From the NCBI GenBank assembly GCA_044227705.1, contig JBGAWE010000302.1:1-5091 (forward strand): DNA of 5,091 nt, written 5' to 3'. Positions 4,963 through 5,091 of the stretch are shown here, one piece after another. Made by a program: the position numbers and the translations under genes. The notes below the pieces were generated by a model. That model had not been told where the DNA came from. It searched no databases and worked only from the letters and a program-made list of their open reading frames with translations. Within the stretch, counting starts at the first letter, position 1. Each line of letters starts with the position of its first letter. The DNA is from JANOQP01 sp044227705. GTDB taxonomy: Bacteria > Bacteroidota > Bacteroidia > Chitinophagales > Saprospiraceae.

Positions 4963-4979
4963 GTCAACCTATTTCAGGG
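4963..4979 (-). repeat. Right terminal inverted repeat of the IS3 element
   Basis: GTCAACCTATTTCAGGG is the exact reverse complement of the left end at 1978-1994. The orfB frame runs across it (QPISG) and stops with TAA formed by the first bases beyond it. Confidence 0.92.
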
Positions 4980-4982
4980 TAA

Positions 4983-5091
4983 TACAGCTCGCCACAACTG
5001 CTTGCGAAGCGGCTCCAACTCCAGCAGTTACTCGCGGCTGGCCGTGTCGAGCGTAGCCTTTCAGCAGCTGCACCAGTTGTGCAGCAACTGC
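4983..5091. other. Unassigned flank to the right of the IS3 element
   Basis: On the minus strand one frame is open from the window edge (QLVQLLKGYARHGQP) through this flank and ends at TAG 1-3 codons inside the IS right end. Another frame ends LLELEPLRKQLWRAVLP just outside the IS. Either could be the tail of a gene that enters from beyond 5091, and a frame shift between the two is possible. No family is recognised, and the sequence is too short to decide. Confidence 0.25.

Larger units (their letters stand above)
1978..4979 (+). mobile_element. IS3-family insertion sequence interrupted by a second IS
   Basis: Perfect 17-bp terminal inverted repeats (CCCTGAAATAGGTTGAC at 1978-1994, its reverse complement at 4963-4979) enclose IS3-type orfA and orfB. 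The actual ends may be TG at 1981 and CA at 4976, the usual IS3 termini. Subtracting the inner element (2010-3581) and one GTG copy leaves 1427 bp, within the normal 1.2-1.5 kb range for the family. orfA with an A6G slippage site and an orfB with a DDE core confirm the family. No 3-5-bp direct repeat flanks the ends (ACCG on the left, TAAT on the right), so the original target duplication is missing. Defects in orfB make it probably non-autonomous as sequenced. Confidence 0.9.
3934..4982 (+). pseudogene. IS3-family transposase OrfB (DDE integrase domain), disrupted
   Basis: Entered by -1 frameshifting, the frame reads VERLAQQRPLTAVSRLCQPF. An extra G in the run 4009-4013 then shifts it, and GVSRQAWYQALAAADEADFA continues as the HTH_21-type linker (IRARLPGCGAEKLHFLLREE) and the rve catalytic core. 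The catalytic aspartates are in VWVADITYV (codon 4349) and HHSDRGVQY (codon 4532), 60 residues apart as usual. The glutamate is in YENALAERMNRTIKEEML (codon 4629). The second D and the E are 97 nt apart instead of the 108 nt of a DD35E core, an 11-nt shortfall at the C-run 4606-4611 that also shifts the frame. The last frame has the conserved YNGYRPHASLDFLTPGRVH ending, then about 60 unusual residues with an octa-threonine run, through the right inverted repeat to TAA 4980-4982, which lies outside the IS. The enzyme would cut and join the IS3 ends, but as sequenced cannot be complete. Confidence 0.87.

Noticed and set aside
1978..4979. Composite transposon with passenger genes
   Set aside because: The two elements are unrelated and nested, each has its own inverted repeats, and no passenger gene lies between them.

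Overview
The window looks like the replication and partition region of a plasmid from a Gram-negative bacterium, followed by a nested pair of insertion sequences. Coding DNA is GC-rich (Lys is often AAA/AAG and Phe often TTT), while the origin and the repA upstream region are AT-rich. The host cannot be fixed from sequence alone. RepA_C-type initiators are best known from Proteobacteria, whereas the outer IS3-type transposase reminds me of IS3 elements common in Bacteroidota.

Bases 1-154 (minus strand) are the first 51 codons of a ParA-type ATPase. Bases 155-720 are the likely replication origin: an AT-rich stretch, six identical 16-bp direct repeats (iterons) at irregular spacing, a TG-rich tract, and a few iteron-like fragments in the opposite orientation. 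Bases 721-1738 (minus strand) encode a full-length RepA_C-family initiator of about 337 residues whose frame is broken at six places. Its upstream region (1739-1977) holds a sigma70-like promoter candidate and two inverted repeats that could be operators. The order repA, iterons, parA, with both genes on the minus strand, is a typical replication/partition layout.

Bases 1978-4979 are an IS3-family element with perfect 17-bp terminal inverted repeats. Its leader is interrupted by a second, unrelated 1572-bp insertion sequence at 2010-3581, with 22/23-bp inverted repeats, a candidate 3-bp GTG target duplication, and one transposase of about 500 residues that carries two frame breaks. Removing the inner element in silico gives a 1427-bp IS3 element and restores a 7-bp perfect hairpin just upstream of orfA. 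orfA is intact and ends in an A6G slippage signal for -1 frameshifting into orfB. orfB has one single-base shift and an 11-nt shortfall that breaks the DD35E spacing, so the element is probably inactive as sequenced. Bases 4983-5091 are unassigned flank.

Three unrelated genes carry about ten frame disruptions in total, yet their conserved protein motifs survive. This suggests either recent decay or base-level indel errors in the assembly, and that is the main caution for using this window.
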